Shown: positions 9,618 to 18,600, counted from the first letter of the stretch. The stretch: DNA of 21,717 nt from Burkholderiaceae bacterium (GCA_029864165.1 JAOTTZ010000004.1:1-21717); one strand, 5' to 3'. Translations and numbers: made by a program. The notes: generated by a model not told the origin, from the sequence alone.

Positions 9618-10225
9618 TGGCGGATTACATCAACCTGTTTATCCGCGCCGCGTTCGTGGAAAACCTCGCGTTGTCGTTCTTCCTCGGCATGTGCACGTTC
9701 TTTGCAGTATCGAAACGCGTCGAAACTGCCATTGGCCTGGGCGTGGCCGTCGTCGTCGTGCAGACCATCACGGTGCCAGTGAACCACCTCATCTACGACC
9801 TGCTACTGAAAGATGGCGCGCTGGCATGGGCAGGACTACCGGATGTCGACCTCAGTTTCCTCGGCCTGGTTAGTTACATCGGCGTCATTGCCGCGCTGGT
9901 GCAGATTCTCGAAATGACGCTGGATCGTTACGCGCCTGCGCTGTACAACGCTCTCGGCATTTTCCTGCCGCTGATTACGGTCAATTGCGCGATATTGGGC
10001 GGCACACTATTCATGGTTGAGCGCCAATACGACTTTGGCGAAAGCCTCGTCTACGGCATCGGCAGCGGCGCCGGCTGGGCAATCGCGCTCATTGGCCTCG
10101 CCGGTATTCGTGAAAAACTGAAGTACAGCGACGTACCGAACGGTCTCCAGGGACTTGGCATTACATTCATCATCGTGGGCCTGATGTCGCTTGGCTTCAT
10201 GGGCTTCTCCGGGATACAGCTTTGA
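9617..10225 (+). CDS. nqrE: Na+-translocating NADH:quinone reductase subunit E
   Basis: This 202-residue membrane subunit is paired with NqrD. Conserved cysteines sit at residue 26 ([10 protein letters not shown]) and residue 124 ([10 protein letters not shown]), the expected iron ligands. About six hydrophobic segments are visible, and the [13 protein letters not shown] start and [19 protein letters not shown] stretch are family signatures. It starts within the nqrD stop (TAATG) and ends with TTGA, where the TGA stop overlaps the TTG start of nqrF, so the three genes are almost certainly translationally coupled. Confidence 0.97.
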   Translation: MADYINLFIRAAFVENLALSFFLGMCTFFAVSKRVETAIGLGVAVVVVQTITVPVNHLIYDLLLKDGALAWAGLPDVDLSFLGLVSYIGVIAALVQILEMTLDRYAPALYNALGIFLPLITVNCAILGGTLFMVERQYDFGESLVYGIGSGAGWAIALIGLAGIREKLKYSDVPNGLQGLGITFIIVGLMSLGFMGFSGIQL

Positions 10226-11466
10226 CCGTCGATTCGACAGTCCTGCTCGATGTGCTGCTGGGCGCGGGGCTGTTCACCGCGATCATCCTGGTGCTGGTAT
10301 TCGTGATTCTCGCCGCCCGATCACGGCTGGTCGCAAGCGGTACCGTGACGGTGCTGGTCAATGAAGATCGCGAACTAAAGCTGCCCGTCGGCGTGAAGCT
10401 GATGCAGGGTCTTGCCGATGCCGACCTGTTTCTCGCGTCGGCTTGTGGCGGTGGTGGCACCTGCGGGCAATGCCGCGTGCAGGTCATTTCCGGTGGCGGC
10501 GCAATTTTGCCGACGGAGCTATCGCTGATCAGCAAGCGTGATGCCGCCGCGCACTATCGCCTGTCCTGCCAGGTGACGGCCAAGCAGGACATGAAGGTAC
10601 AGGTGCCGGATGAGGTCTTCGGCGTCCGACGCATTCAGTGCAAAGTGACCTCCAACCGCAACGTCGCAAGCTTCATCAAGGAACTTGTTCTGTCATTGCC
10701 CCAAGGCGAGGAACTGGAGTTTCGCGCCGGTGGCTACATACAGATCGAATGTCCGCCACATGATCTTCGCTTCAGCGACTTTGCTATCGACGAGCGCTTT
10801 CGCGATGAGTGGGATCGCTACAAGCTGTGGCGATATGAGTCGCACGTGAAGAAGGCCGAGTCGCGCGCATACTCCATGGCCAGCTTTCCGCTGGAGAAAG
10901 GCGTCGTCAAGCTGAACGTCCGAATCGCGACGCCGCCTCCGGGTGCCGATGCCTCGGTGCCGCCGGGCATCATGTCGTCCTGGATCTTCAATCTGAAGCA
11001 AGGCGACGATGTCGTGATTTCCGGGCCCTATGGCGAATTTTTCGCCAAGGAAACAGACAACGAAATGGTGTTCATCGGCGGCGGCGCCGGCATGGCGCCG
11101 ATGCGCTCGCATATTTTCGATCAACTCAAACGGCGGAATTCTTCGCGCAAGATGTCGTTCTGGTACGGCGCGCGCAGCCTCAAGGAAGTGTTTTACGACG
11201 ACGAGTTTGACGCGCTCGCCGATGGCCACGACAATTTCACCTGGCATATCGCACTGTCCGATCCGCAGCCTGAGGATAGCTGGACGGGCCTGAACGGTTT
11301 CATCCACACGGTTCTGTTCAATGAATATTTGTCGAAACACGAGGCGCCGGAGGACTGCGAGTACTACCTTTGCGGACCGCCCATGATGAATACGGCGGTG
11401 ATCAAGATGCTTGGGGACCTCGGTGTTCCGCGCGAAAACATCCTGTTGGACGACTTTGGCGGTTAA
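10222..11466 (+). CDS. nqrF: Na+-translocating NADH:quinone reductase subunit F (NADH dehydrogenase subunit)
   Basis: NqrF is the electron-entry subunit: it oxidises NADH with FAD and passes electrons through a [2Fe-2S] cluster. The 414-residue protein has one N-terminal helix (about residues 8-32), a ferredoxin domain with cysteines 75, 81, 84 and 116 ([11 protein letters not shown] ... LSC), the FAD-binding RAYSMAS motif, the nucleotide-binding [11 protein letters not shown] loop, YLCGPPMM and the closing DDFGG. All cofactor motifs are intact. The only sensible start is TTG at 10222, overlapping the nqrE stop; the next GTG would fall inside the membrane anchor. A TTG start in a coupled position may lower NqrF relative to NqrE. 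Confidence 0.96.
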   Translation: MTVDSTVLLDVLLGAGLFTAIILVLVFVILAARSRLVASGTVTVLVNEDRELKLPVGVKLMQGLADADLFLASACGGGGTCGQCRVQVISGGGAILPTELSLISKRDAAAHYRLSCQVTAKQDMKVQVPDEVFGVRRIQCKVTSNRNVASFIKELVLSLPQGEELEFRAGGYIQIECPPHDLRFSDFAIDERFRDEWDRYKLWRYESHVKKAESRAYSMASFPLEKGVVKLNVRIATPPPGADASVPPGIMSSWIFNLKQGDDVVISGPYGEFFAKETDNEMVFIGGGAGMAPMRSHIFDQLKRRNSSRKMSFWYGARSLKEVFYDDEFDALADGHDNFTWHIALSDPQPEDSWTGLNGFIHTVLFNEYLSKHEAPEDCEYYLCGPPMMNTAVIKMLGDLGVPRENILLDDFGG

Positions 11467-11469
11467 GCG

Positions 11470-12501
11470 ATGAAAACGGGTCACTACAAGTCGCTCGCAT
11501 TCGCACTTATCGCGATCGGATTGCTGAGCGCCTGTGACCGCACATCGCGTTTGCCGGAATTCGAACTGCGCGGCCCCACGATGGGTACGACCTTCAGCGC
11601 CAAGATCATCGACGCACTGGACGATTCAACGCGGGAAATGCTCGGTGCGGAAATTGTCGATCGCCTCGAGTCGATCGAACAGGTGATGTCTACTTATCGC
11701 GAGCAGTCGGAACTCTCCAGGTTCAACGCCAGCGAATCAATCGAGTGGGCCGATGTATCCGCGGAGCTGTGCCATGCAATCGAGGCATCGCTGGCGGTCA
11801 GCCACATGACCAACGGCGCGTTCGACATCACGGTAGGACCGCTGGTGAATCTTTGGGGCTTCGGACCTGGCGAGGCCGTATCGGTGCCGCCCTCGCAAGA
11901 GATTCTGGATGCGGCGATGTCGCGAGTGGGCTTCGATCGTTTGGCCACGCGCTGCGAAACACCGGCTGTGCGAAAAGATAATCCTGACATTTACCTGGAT
12001 CTCTCCGGCTGGGCCAAAGGCTACGCGGCTGATGAACTTGCCGAACTGCTCGACCGCAATGGCATCACGGATTATCTCGTGGAAGTCGGCGGAGAATTAA
12101 GGGCGCGTGGGATGAACGTAGAGCGGCGCAAATGGGCCGTCGCGATCGAGCAGCCGATCGATTACGACCGCCGTCCGCAGACCGTCTTGCGCCTGACCGA
12201 TTTCGGCGTGGCGACTTCCGGCGACTACCGTAATTTTTTTGAACATGATTCGAATCGCTATTCGCACACAATTGACGGCCGCACCGGGCGCCCGGTCACG
12301 CATGCGTTGTCCGCAGTCACGGTCGTCAACCGGTCTGCCGCATTCGCGGACGCGATGGCCACGGCACTGCTGGTACTCGGTCCGGAAGAGGGACCGCGCC
12401 TTGCCGAGAACCTGGGCGTTGCCGCGCTGTTTCTCATTCACGACGATGCGGGCATTAGTGAACTGACCACAACGATCTTCGACCGCTTGCAACTCCGATG
12501 A
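11470..12501 (+). CDS. apbE: FAD:protein FMN transferase (ApbE/Ftp), lipoprotein
   Basis: ApbE splits FAD and attaches FMN through a phosphoester bond to threonine in SGAT-type motifs; the targets are almost certainly NqrB and NqrC encoded just upstream. The N-terminus is a lipoprotein signal with the lipobox LLSAC and acceptor Cys22, so the enzyme is exported and membrane-anchored. Family motifs follow in order: GPTMGTTFSAK, DLSGWAKGYAADEL, VEVGGELRARG, TSGDYRNFF and HTIDGRTGRPV. Length (343 residues) is normal. It starts three bases after nqrF and overlaps nqrM by four bases (ATGA). Confidence 0.96.
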   Translation: MKTGHYKSLAFALIAIGLLSACDRTSRLPEFELRGPTMGTTFSAKIIDALDDSTREMLGAEIVDRLESIEQVMSTYREQSELSRFNASESIEWADVSAELCHAIEASLAVSHMTNGAFDITVGPLVNLWGFGPGEAVSVPPSQEILDAAMSRVGFDRLATRCETPAVRKDNPDIYLDLSGWAKGYAADELAELLDRNGITDYLVEVGGELRARGMNVERRKWAVAIEQPIDYDRRPQTVLRLTDFGVATSGDYRNFFEHDSNRYSHTIDGRTGRPVTHALSAVTVVNRSAAFADAMATALLVLGPEEGPRLAENLGVAALFLIHDDAGISELTTTIFDRLQLR

Positions 12502-12680
12502 CAACGATACTAATAACGTTTCTCGCCAGCTTTCTGCTTATCCTGCTGGTCATTGTGGGCATGAGTGTCGGCGTGTTGAACGGTCGCCGCGCGATTAAGG
12601 GTAGTTGCGGTGGTCTCAATGGTGGCGGCTGCGAACTGTGCAGCGGCAATTGCAGCAAGCGCGAGACCGAGGAGAACTGA
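12498..12680 (+). CDS. nqrM: Na+-NQR maturation factor NqrM
   Basis: A small 60-residue protein of the NqrM (former DUF539) family, needed for inserting iron into the NqrD/NqrE centre. One N-terminal membrane helix spans about residues 4-26. A cysteine cluster follows at residues 37, 45, 48 and 52 within GSCGGLNGGGCELCSGNC, the likely metal-handling site. Its position directly after apbE with a four-base overlap is the usual one for nqrM in proteobacterial nqr clusters. The protein seems complete. Confidence 0.95.
   Translation: MTTILITFLASFLLILLVIVGMSVGVLNGRRAIKGSCGGLNGGGCELCSGNCSKRETEEN
12669..12674 (+). promoter_or_regulatory. Ribosome binding site deciding the GTG start of the CBS protein
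   Basis: GAGGAG lies seven bases before the GTG at 12682, inside the last codons of nqrM. It fixes the start at 12682 rather than in-frame GTG codons that lie within nqrM. Confidence 0.7.
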
Positions 12681-12681
12681 C

Positions 12682-13086
12682 GTGGCGTTACGCTCCATTC
12701 TTGTTAAAGACTACATGGCGAAAGCGCTGATCACGTTTACGCCGGACAGCGACGTGTTGGACGCCGTGCACGCACTCGTCAGCAATCGCATCGCCGGTGC
12801 GCCGGTCGTGGACAGCGCTGGTAACCTGGTTGGTATGTTGTCCGAGCTAGACTGCATGAAAGTCGCGCTGGACGCCGGATATCACGGACACTGGGGTGGT
12901 CCAGTGTCCGATTTCATGACGGCTGATGTGCAGACGGTTGACGCTGATATGAGCATCGTCGATCTTGCACAGGTATTCATAGATTCGAACTTCCGCCGCT
13001 TTCCCGTTGTCGACGGCAATCGCCTGATCGGCCAGGTCAGCCGACGTGATGTGCTGCGCGCCCTTGGAGAAATATCCAAAGGCTGA
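12682..13086 (+). CDS. Two-CBS-domain protein at the end of the nqr operon
   Basis: A soluble protein of 134 residues built of two CBS domains (about 5-60 and 75-130). Signatures are VKDYMAKALITFTPDSDVLD, the GMLSELDCMK end of domain one, VSDFMTADVQTVD opening domain two, and FRRFPVVDGNRLIGQVSRRDVL. It starts with GTG one base after the nqrM stop, so it is part of the operon. CBS pairs sense adenine nucleotides, which suggests feedback of energy state on the sodium pump or its assembly; this is inference from position. It is only distantly similar to the CBS protein at 1361-1816. Confidence 0.9.
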   Translation: MALRSILVKDYMAKALITFTPDSDVLDAVHALVSNRIAGAPVVDSAGNLVGMLSELDCMKVALDAGYHGHWGGPVSDFMTADVQTVDADMSIVDLAQVFIDSNFRRFPVVDGNRLIGQVSRRDVLRALGEISKG

Positions 13087-13089
13087 GGC

Positions 13090-13245
13090 ATGGCCGCTGG
13101 TTCTTTCCGCATTGATGCGTTTAAGAATCTCTTTCGCGCCTTCCGGTTCCCTGCAGACCACACCCTAATGACAATCTGCGGATCCTGCTCGTACGCCCGC
13201 CGTATTGCTGAAATGCGACGCTGTTTTTTGCTCTGGCTCAGTTAA
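13090..13245 (+). CDS. Short hypothetical ORF after the operon
   Basis: An ATG three bases after the CBS stop opens a 51-residue frame (begins MAAGSFRIDAFKNLF, contains CGSCSYARRI) ending at a TAA that overlaps the convergent radical SAM stop. No good ribosome site apart from coupling, and no family recognised. It may be the stump of a further operon gene or chance; kept because it fills the gap exactly. Confidence 0.2.
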   Translation: MAAGSFRIDAFKNLFRAFRFPADHTLMTICGSCSYARRIAEMRRCFLLWLS

Positions 13246-14220
13246 TTTACTATGTCTTTTTTCAGGGCTTCCGGCGCCAACAATTCTAATTCACTGGAGA
13301 TATTGAGGCGCATCTCCTCGCGTAGATTATTAACGCCGGTAAAAAATTCTCGCATCATCATTACCCAGATATAGAATCCGCGCTCCGTCAGGCGGATTTC
13401 CAATTCGTCACCGGATATCGCGCCGATCAGGCGAAGCCGGAGCAATTCGGCTCGTAAAGAATGGCGAAATTGCCCCCTGAACCGGGCTTCTGCGTCATGC
13501 AGGTCGAGCGCGCCGGAAAACATCCGCATCATCAGGTAATAACGCATCTGGTCAGTGCTGTCGACGGAGCGATGCCGAACGATGCCGACTTCCCCGGCTT
13601 CGAAAAGCTTCAGGTAGTGATTGATCGAAAAGGTGCTCGAGTAAATGCCGCCATCCAAATAACTGAAGGCGCCGCTTCCCAAACCCAGGTAATCATTCTG
13701 CTCGGTAATGTACTTGTCGATCATGCTTTTGTGACGCGAGAAACACCAGGCCGATGAGCGCTGGTAACCGGCATCGAGCATATCCCGGACGATCAGTTTG
13801 TAAAGCGTCTTTTCCCGCCTGTAATCGACTTTGCCCATGTCCTTCCGCATTGACCGCACGGTACTGTCGCTGCTCATCAACGGGTAGAAGGAACCCTGGT
13901 CCGCGTTGATTTCGGCGGTAATGACGTGTAAATCATGCATCAGTGATGCTTCGGTCTGGTGTGGGAGGTTGAAGATCATGTCGACGTTCAGCGTTTCGAA
14001 TTCGCCTCGCGTTCGCATCAGTCTCTGTTTGATCTGTTCGCCGCCGCCGTATTTTTCGTAACGCTGCATTTCCTGCAGTAATTTGTCATCGAAGCTCTGC
14101 ACGGCAACGGACAGGCGATTGACGCCGACGTCTCGCAGCGTCGGCAGCCGCTCATCGTCCAGATCGTTCGGATTGGTCTCCACCGAGATGCGCTTCACCG
14201 GGAGGATAGGAAATTCAAAC
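13242..14220 (-). pseudogene. HemN-like radical SAM gene lacking its N-terminal Fe-S domain
   Basis: The minus frame encodes about 318 residues of a coproporphyrinogen-III-oxidase-like radical SAM protein. It begins in mid-barrel at RISVETNPNDLDDERL and keeps QSFDDKLLQEMQRY, VDMIFNLPHQTEASL and GLGSGAFSYLDG, then a C-terminal winged-helix region. The roughly 120-140 residues that should precede it, including the CxxxCxxC cysteines that hold the catalytic [4Fe-4S] cluster, are absent. Upstream, the frame stays open to about 14308, but the sequence (glycine, proline and arginine rich) looks unrelated, so the break lies near 14220. The GTG at 14198 is only the first possible start, not a real one. 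The adjacent IS91-like remnant probably removed the 5' part. Family (HemN, HemW or HutW type) cannot be refined. Confidence 0.75.
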
Positions 14221-14311
14221 GCCCTTTTCCTGCCCGAGCCTGGGCCAGGTACGACATTCGGTGCTCTCTGAGCGGCGGCGAAACTTGTCGCAAGGGGCCT
14301 TCAGTGGGATT

Positions 14312-14404
14312 GTGTACGGGTCAACCCGCACGATCAGGCCGCTTTGACCGGTCTCAGGAAGTCCCGGACGCAGCCTGCCCCAGCGGCCCCCGGGCGTCGG
14401 GCCG
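14312..14404. repeat. Two hairpins in the presumed origin end of the IS91 remnant
   Basis: One palindrome pairs GTGTACGGGT (14312-14321) with ACCCGCAC (14324-14331), with a two-base bulge. A second pairs CGGCCC (14384-14389) with GGGCCG (14399-14404). Both lie downstream of the transposase stop at 14430, where IS91-type elements keep the replication origin. They could equally act as a terminator; the role is inference. Confidence 0.4.
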
Positions 14405-14429
14405 CCTGAATGGAGTGCTTGAGCCGAAG

Positions 14430-15580
14430 TCAGGCTGCGTGGAGCAGCGTCTGCCCACGCGCCGGCGCCCGTGGCGGTGCGCGGGCCTGCAGTCCGAGGT
14501 GCGTGAGGATGCGCTCGATGACCGGCGCCTCGAGGATGGCGGCGATGATCTTCAGCTCGCCGCCGCAGTTTGGGCAGTGCTCGAGGTCGATCTCGAAGAC
14601 CCGCTTGAGCAGCCGCGCCCAGCTCATCCGCACCGGCCTGTGATGCGCACAGTTTGCCTCGCATGAAGCCAGTTCCGATGCGTCGGCGTGCTCGTGCGGC
14701 CGTTGCGGCACCACCTGCGCGCGCAGCTTGGCGTTAGGTGCCAGCACGCCGTGGAAGCGGATCAGGCGCAGGCGCGGGCGCGGCACCAGTGCGGCCAGGC
14801 GCTGCATGAACTCCTGTGGTGTCATCACCAAGTGTGTAGTGCCGTCGTGCCAGGGCGTCTTTAGCTTGAGCACCACCTCTGCCCGGCGGCGTTGCATTGC
14901 ACGCGCTCGTTGGCCAGCGCCGGACGGGTGATGTAGCGGCACAGTTGCTCCAGCGCCTTGCGCTCGTCGGCACCGCAGCACACGGCAGCGTGCAGGCTGA
15001 AACCGTTCATGTTGGCGCACAGCGCTTGCTCGAAGTTCGCGTCTCGCGGCATGACGCCTTGCACAGTCAGCACCTTCTGGCCGGCGCGCGAGCCAAAGGC
15101 GATACGGTAAGTGCAGGCCGCGGCCTGCAACGGCCTGAGCGTGCGGGCATCGTCTGAATCGGCCTGGTTGTCGGCCATGTAGGTCGAGCCCTGCTCTTCG
15201 ACCAAGGCGCCGCGCCGGGTGAGCAGCTTCATCATCCGGGTGATGATCTTGTGCAACACCGCCTGCAGCGCTTCATCGGTGGGCGCGGGCGCCTCGACGA
15301 AGACCGGCCCAGCGTCGCTGCGCCTGTAGACGCCGTCGAGCACCAGGCAGTGCAGATGGATGCTTCATCAGGTTGGCGGCCGACCCAAAGCGCTGGATCA
15401 GCGTGACTGCACCGCTGTCGGCCTGGTCGGGCTTGAGCCCTGCCTGATCGAGCAGGTGGCGAGTGAGCACGCGGTGCACGACCTGCAGCACCGGCGTGAG
15501 CAACTGCGGCTGCACAGCCAGCAATAGGCGCAGCGGGATCGGCAGCGACAGCACCCATTGGCGCATCGGCACGCGGGGAA
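14430..15580 (-). pseudogene. IS91-family transposase, frameshifted and 5'-truncated
   Basis: Three minus-strand pieces join into one IS91-type Rep/transposase. Piece one (about 15580-15360) reads PMRQWVLSLPIPLRLLL to LIQRFGSAANL. A small insertion shifts the frame, and piece two (about 15365-14895) continues with the HUH motif HLHCLVLDG, then CRYITRPALANERV with the nucleophilic tyrosine. A second shift near 14890 leads to piece three (to 14430): LKLKTPWHDGTTHL, RLIRFHGVLAPNAKLRA and the zinc-binding tail EHCPNCGGELKIIAAI. The N-terminal zinc ribbon, roughly 100 residues, is missing. With two frameshifts and no N-terminus it cannot be active. Family members are about 450-500 residues. Confidence 0.85.
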
Positions 15581-15678
15581 TGTGTGGCCGCCGGTGCGAA
15601 CGTGCATGAATTTCGCTGGTGCGAAAATGTAGCTTGCGATCCGATGCCGCCTTTCCCGCGGACTTAGTAGCTTCACGG

Positions 15679-15728
15679 GGTCAGGGGGTCGGTCAGGGGG
15701 TCGCGTCGGTCGGTCAGGGGGTCGCGTC
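15679..15728. repeat. GC-rich direct repeats GGTCAGGGGGTC(GCGTC)
   Basis: GGTCAGGGGGTC occurs at 15679-15690, then the 17-base GGTCAGGGGGTCGCGTC occurs perfectly at 15691-15707 and 15712-15728, the last two 21 bases apart with an extra GGTC between. The repeats lie just outside the broken end of msrA and look like the terminal sequence of some mobile element. Origin not identified. Confidence 0.75.
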
Positions 15729-15736
15729 TAACAATC

Positions 15737-16171
15737 CTACATTGGCCCAACTTTGCGCTCCATCCAACCCCTTTTCGCTATGCATAATGAGTTAGGCCGA
15801 TTCGACGTCTGGAGACCATCTGTGATCAAATCGCGTGCTACCGCCTCGTGCTCCTGCGTCTCGAAATCGAGGCCAGAGCGGTACTGGGTGCCCGCGTCGT
15901 TGGCCTGTCTGTTGAGCGTGGTCGGGTCGTGAATCACAAAAAATATTTCTAATACTTCTCGCAGCGAGATGCGCTCGACATCAAAGCCCACGCGTACCAC
16001 TTCGACGTGGCCCGAGTCGCCGGCACAGACCTGCTCGTAGGTGGGGCTGACCATGTGTCCATTGCAATATCCGGACTCGACGGCTGTGACGCCGCTCACC
16101 CTGCCGTATACCGCTTCTAGACACCAGAAGCACCCGCCACCGAGGGTGATAGTTTCTACTGGCTTAGACAT
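15737..16171 (-). pseudogene. msrA: Peptide methionine sulfoxide reductase A, 3' end replaced
   Basis: MsrA reduces methionine-S-sulfoxide in damaged proteins. The 144-residue frame has the active-site GCFWC (Cys14), then VESGYCNGH, PTYEQVCAGDSGHVEVV and HDPTTLNRQANDAGTQYRS, all normal. From about residue 125 (near 15800) the sequence stops resembling MsrA. The expected C-terminal part with the YHQ region and, in many members, resolving cysteines is replaced by a short tail ending KRGWMERKVGPM. Typical MsrA is 160-210 residues, so this is very probably non-functional. The break abuts the mobile-element debris. The start at 16171 is the natural N-terminus. It is placed after rpmG with the terminator between them. 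Confidence 0.8.
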
Positions 16172-16227
16172 GGTTTGCTCTGCCGATGTTTACGAAGTAC
16201 ACGTGACGCCGAACAAGGGCGGCCAAC

Positions 16228-16257
16228 AAAAAGCCCGCCGGTGTGAGCCAAGCGGGC
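16228..16257 (-). terminator. Rho-independent terminator of rpmB-rpmG
   Basis: On the minus strand a stem GCCCGC (16257-16252) pairs with GCGGGC (16238-16233) and is followed by a run of five T (16232-16228). It sits 25 bases after the rpmG stop. Confidence 0.8.
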
Positions 16258-16281
16258 GGTGTGCAGCTGGTCGTGCCGCAA

Positions 16282-16449
16282 TCAGCGCAGTTTGGTCTCT
16301 TTGTACATCACGTGTTTACGCGCCTTGGGATCGAATTTCATCATCTCGAGCTTGTCGGGCGTGGTTTTTTTGTTCTTATCAGTGGTGTAGAAATGCCCCG
16401 TACCCGCAGAAGATTCGAGCTTGACTTTCTCGCGTCCGCCTTTAGCCAT
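16282..16449 (-). CDS. rpmG: 50S ribosomal protein L33
   Basis: A 55-residue basic protein with the L33 pattern: [40 protein letters not shown] and the closing [13 protein letters not shown]. This is the zinc-free form, as the CxxC pairs of the other L33 type are absent. It binds 23S rRNA near the E site of the large subunit. The start at 16449 has a strong AAGGGG ribosome site overlapping the rpmB stop region. It lies 11 bases downstream of rpmB, the usual order, and ends before a clear terminator. Confidence 0.97.
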   Translation of the reverse strand: MAKGGREKVKLESSAGTGHFYTTDKNKKTTPDKLEMMKFDPKARKHVMYKETKLR

Positions 16450-16460
16450 TACATTGCCCC

Positions 16461-16694
16461 TTAGATTCTTCCACGCGCGCGCAAATCGGCGACAACTTGC
16501 TCGATGCCTACCTTTTCAATCAGACGCAGCGCAGCGTTGGTGATGCGCAGGCGTATCCATCGGTTCTCGGACTCCAGCCAAAGGCGACGGTAGTGCAAAT
16601 TGGGCAGAAAACGACGCCTGGTCTTGTTGATGGCGTGGGAAACATTGTTGCCCGCCATTGGTCGCTTACCTGTTACCTGACAAACGCGTGCCAT
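16461..16694 (-). CDS. rpmB: 50S ribosomal protein L28
   Basis: The 77-residue product shows the L28 pattern [56 protein letters not shown]. It is a basic large-subunit protein. The AGGGGAG ribosome site precedes the start at 16694. It forms a two-gene operon with rpmG and shares its strand with trxB upstream, about 85 bases away. The protein is complete and normal in length. Confidence 0.98.
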   Translation of the reverse strand: MARVCQVTGKRPMAGNNVSHAINKTRRRFLPNLHYRRLWLESENRWIRLRITNAALRLIEKVGIEQVVADLRARGRI

Positions 16695-16779
16695 GACGCT
16701 ACTCCCCTATACGATTAACTACTATCGATTGTATCGAAGAATCTGTGCTGGCTTGTCCGCTGAACAATACGGCTGCGGT

Positions 16780-17790
<1,011 letters not shown>

Positions 17791-17881
17791 CTACTTGCCC
17801 GTGACAGCAAGCCCTACTATGGGCACAATAGCCGCATTGTAAGAAGCGTGACCCTGTTGCGTCGCATCGATCCCACGTCTT

Positions 17882-17886
17882 GGAGG
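17882..17886 (+). promoter_or_regulatory. Ribosome binding site deciding the regulator start
   Basis: GGAGG lies eight bases before the ATG at 17895. An in-frame TTG at 17880 overlaps this site and is therefore not the start. Confidence 0.8.
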
Positions 17887-17894
17887 ACACACCG

Positions 17895-18563
17895 ATGACC
17901 ATGTTATCGAGCTTTGACCTGATCCGTCGCGTGCCGTTGTTTTCAATGCTGACCGACGATCAGGCGCAAAGCATTGCCAACAACGTCGTCAAGCGCCGTT
18001 TTCGGCGTGGTGAGCTTGTTGTCGAGCAGGGCAAGAAGTCCAACGCGTTGTTCATTTTGCTGACCGGCCGCGCGCGGGTGCTGACCGCCGACACGCGTGG
18101 ACGCGAAGTGATTCTGGCCGTGATGGCGCCTGGTGACTACGTCGGTGAGATGAGCTTGATCGACAGCGAGCCCCATTCAGCCACTGTGCGTGCGGAGCTA
18201 CAGACCGATATGCTGGTGCTGGGCCGCGCGGAGTTTTTGCGCTGCATGCCTGATATTTCAAACTTGTCTTACGCCATCATGCACGGGCTGGTCAAGCGCC
18301 TGCGCGGCGCTGACCGCCAGATCGAATCGTTGGCGCTGCTCGATGTTTATGGGCGTGTTGCCCGCAGCTTGCTCGACATGTCTGTGGACGAGGATGGCGT
18401 CAAGATCATCCAAAGCAAGGTATCGCGGCAAGATTTGGCCAAGGTCGTGGGCGCATCGCGCGAGATGGTCAGCCGCGTGATGAAAGATCTCGAAGAGCGC
18501 GGCATGATCGAGACGCAGGAAAACGGCTTTGTCGTCATCAAACAGCGCCTTTGCAACGATTAA
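17895..18563 (+). CDS. Crp/Fnr-family transcriptional regulator
   Basis: A 222-residue cytoplasmic regulator with an N-terminal cyclic-nucleotide-binding-type beta barrel (about 15-130, with GDYVGEMSLID in the phosphate-binding region), a long dimer helix, and a C-terminal winged helix-turn-helix (about 177-198, VSRQDLAKVVGASREMVSRV). The recognition helix REMVSRVMKDL resembles that of Crp more than Fnr. The Fnr-type cysteine cluster is absent, so oxygen sensing by Fe-S is unlikely. The effector is not evident. It is divergent from trxB and followed 37 bases later by ftsK, so it may regulate either. Confidence 0.93.
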   Translation: MTMLSSFDLIRRVPLFSMLTDDQAQSIANNVVKRRFRRGELVVEQGKKSNALFILLTGRARVLTADTRGREVILAVMAPGDYVGEMSLIDSEPHSATVRAELQTDMLVLGRAEFLRCMPDISNLSYAIMHGLVKRLRGADRQIESLALLDVYGRVARSLLDMSVDEDGVKIIQSKVSRQDLAKVVGASREMVSRVMKDLEERGMIETQENGFVVIKQRLCND

Positions 18564-18600
18564 TCTAGCTGTTGAGTGTTGGTGACGCTCGATCTTACAG

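Larger units (their letters stand above)
14221..15600 (-). mobile_element. IS91-family (rolling-circle, HUH) element remnant, bounds approximate
   Basis: The region between the broken radical SAM gene and the tandem repeat contains a decayed IS91/ISCR-like transposase. Beyond its stop codon lie about 200 bases with two hairpins, which would be the origin-side end in this family. The left bound is set where radical SAM homology ends and the right bound where transposase homology ends. IS91 elements have no terminal inverted repeats or target duplication, so the edges cannot be fixed by inspection. Confidence 0.6.

Noticed and set aside
14198..14308. Extension of the radical SAM frame upstream of 14198 as genuine coding sequence
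   Set aside because: The frame is open but the residues (PNVVPGPGSGRKRAFEF) do not resemble the radical SAM N-terminus and lie in element-derived sequence.
14312..15728. CRISPR array or integron-type attachment sites in the repeat-rich zone
   Set aside because: Too few copies, no regular repeat-spacer pattern, and no integrase gene nearby.
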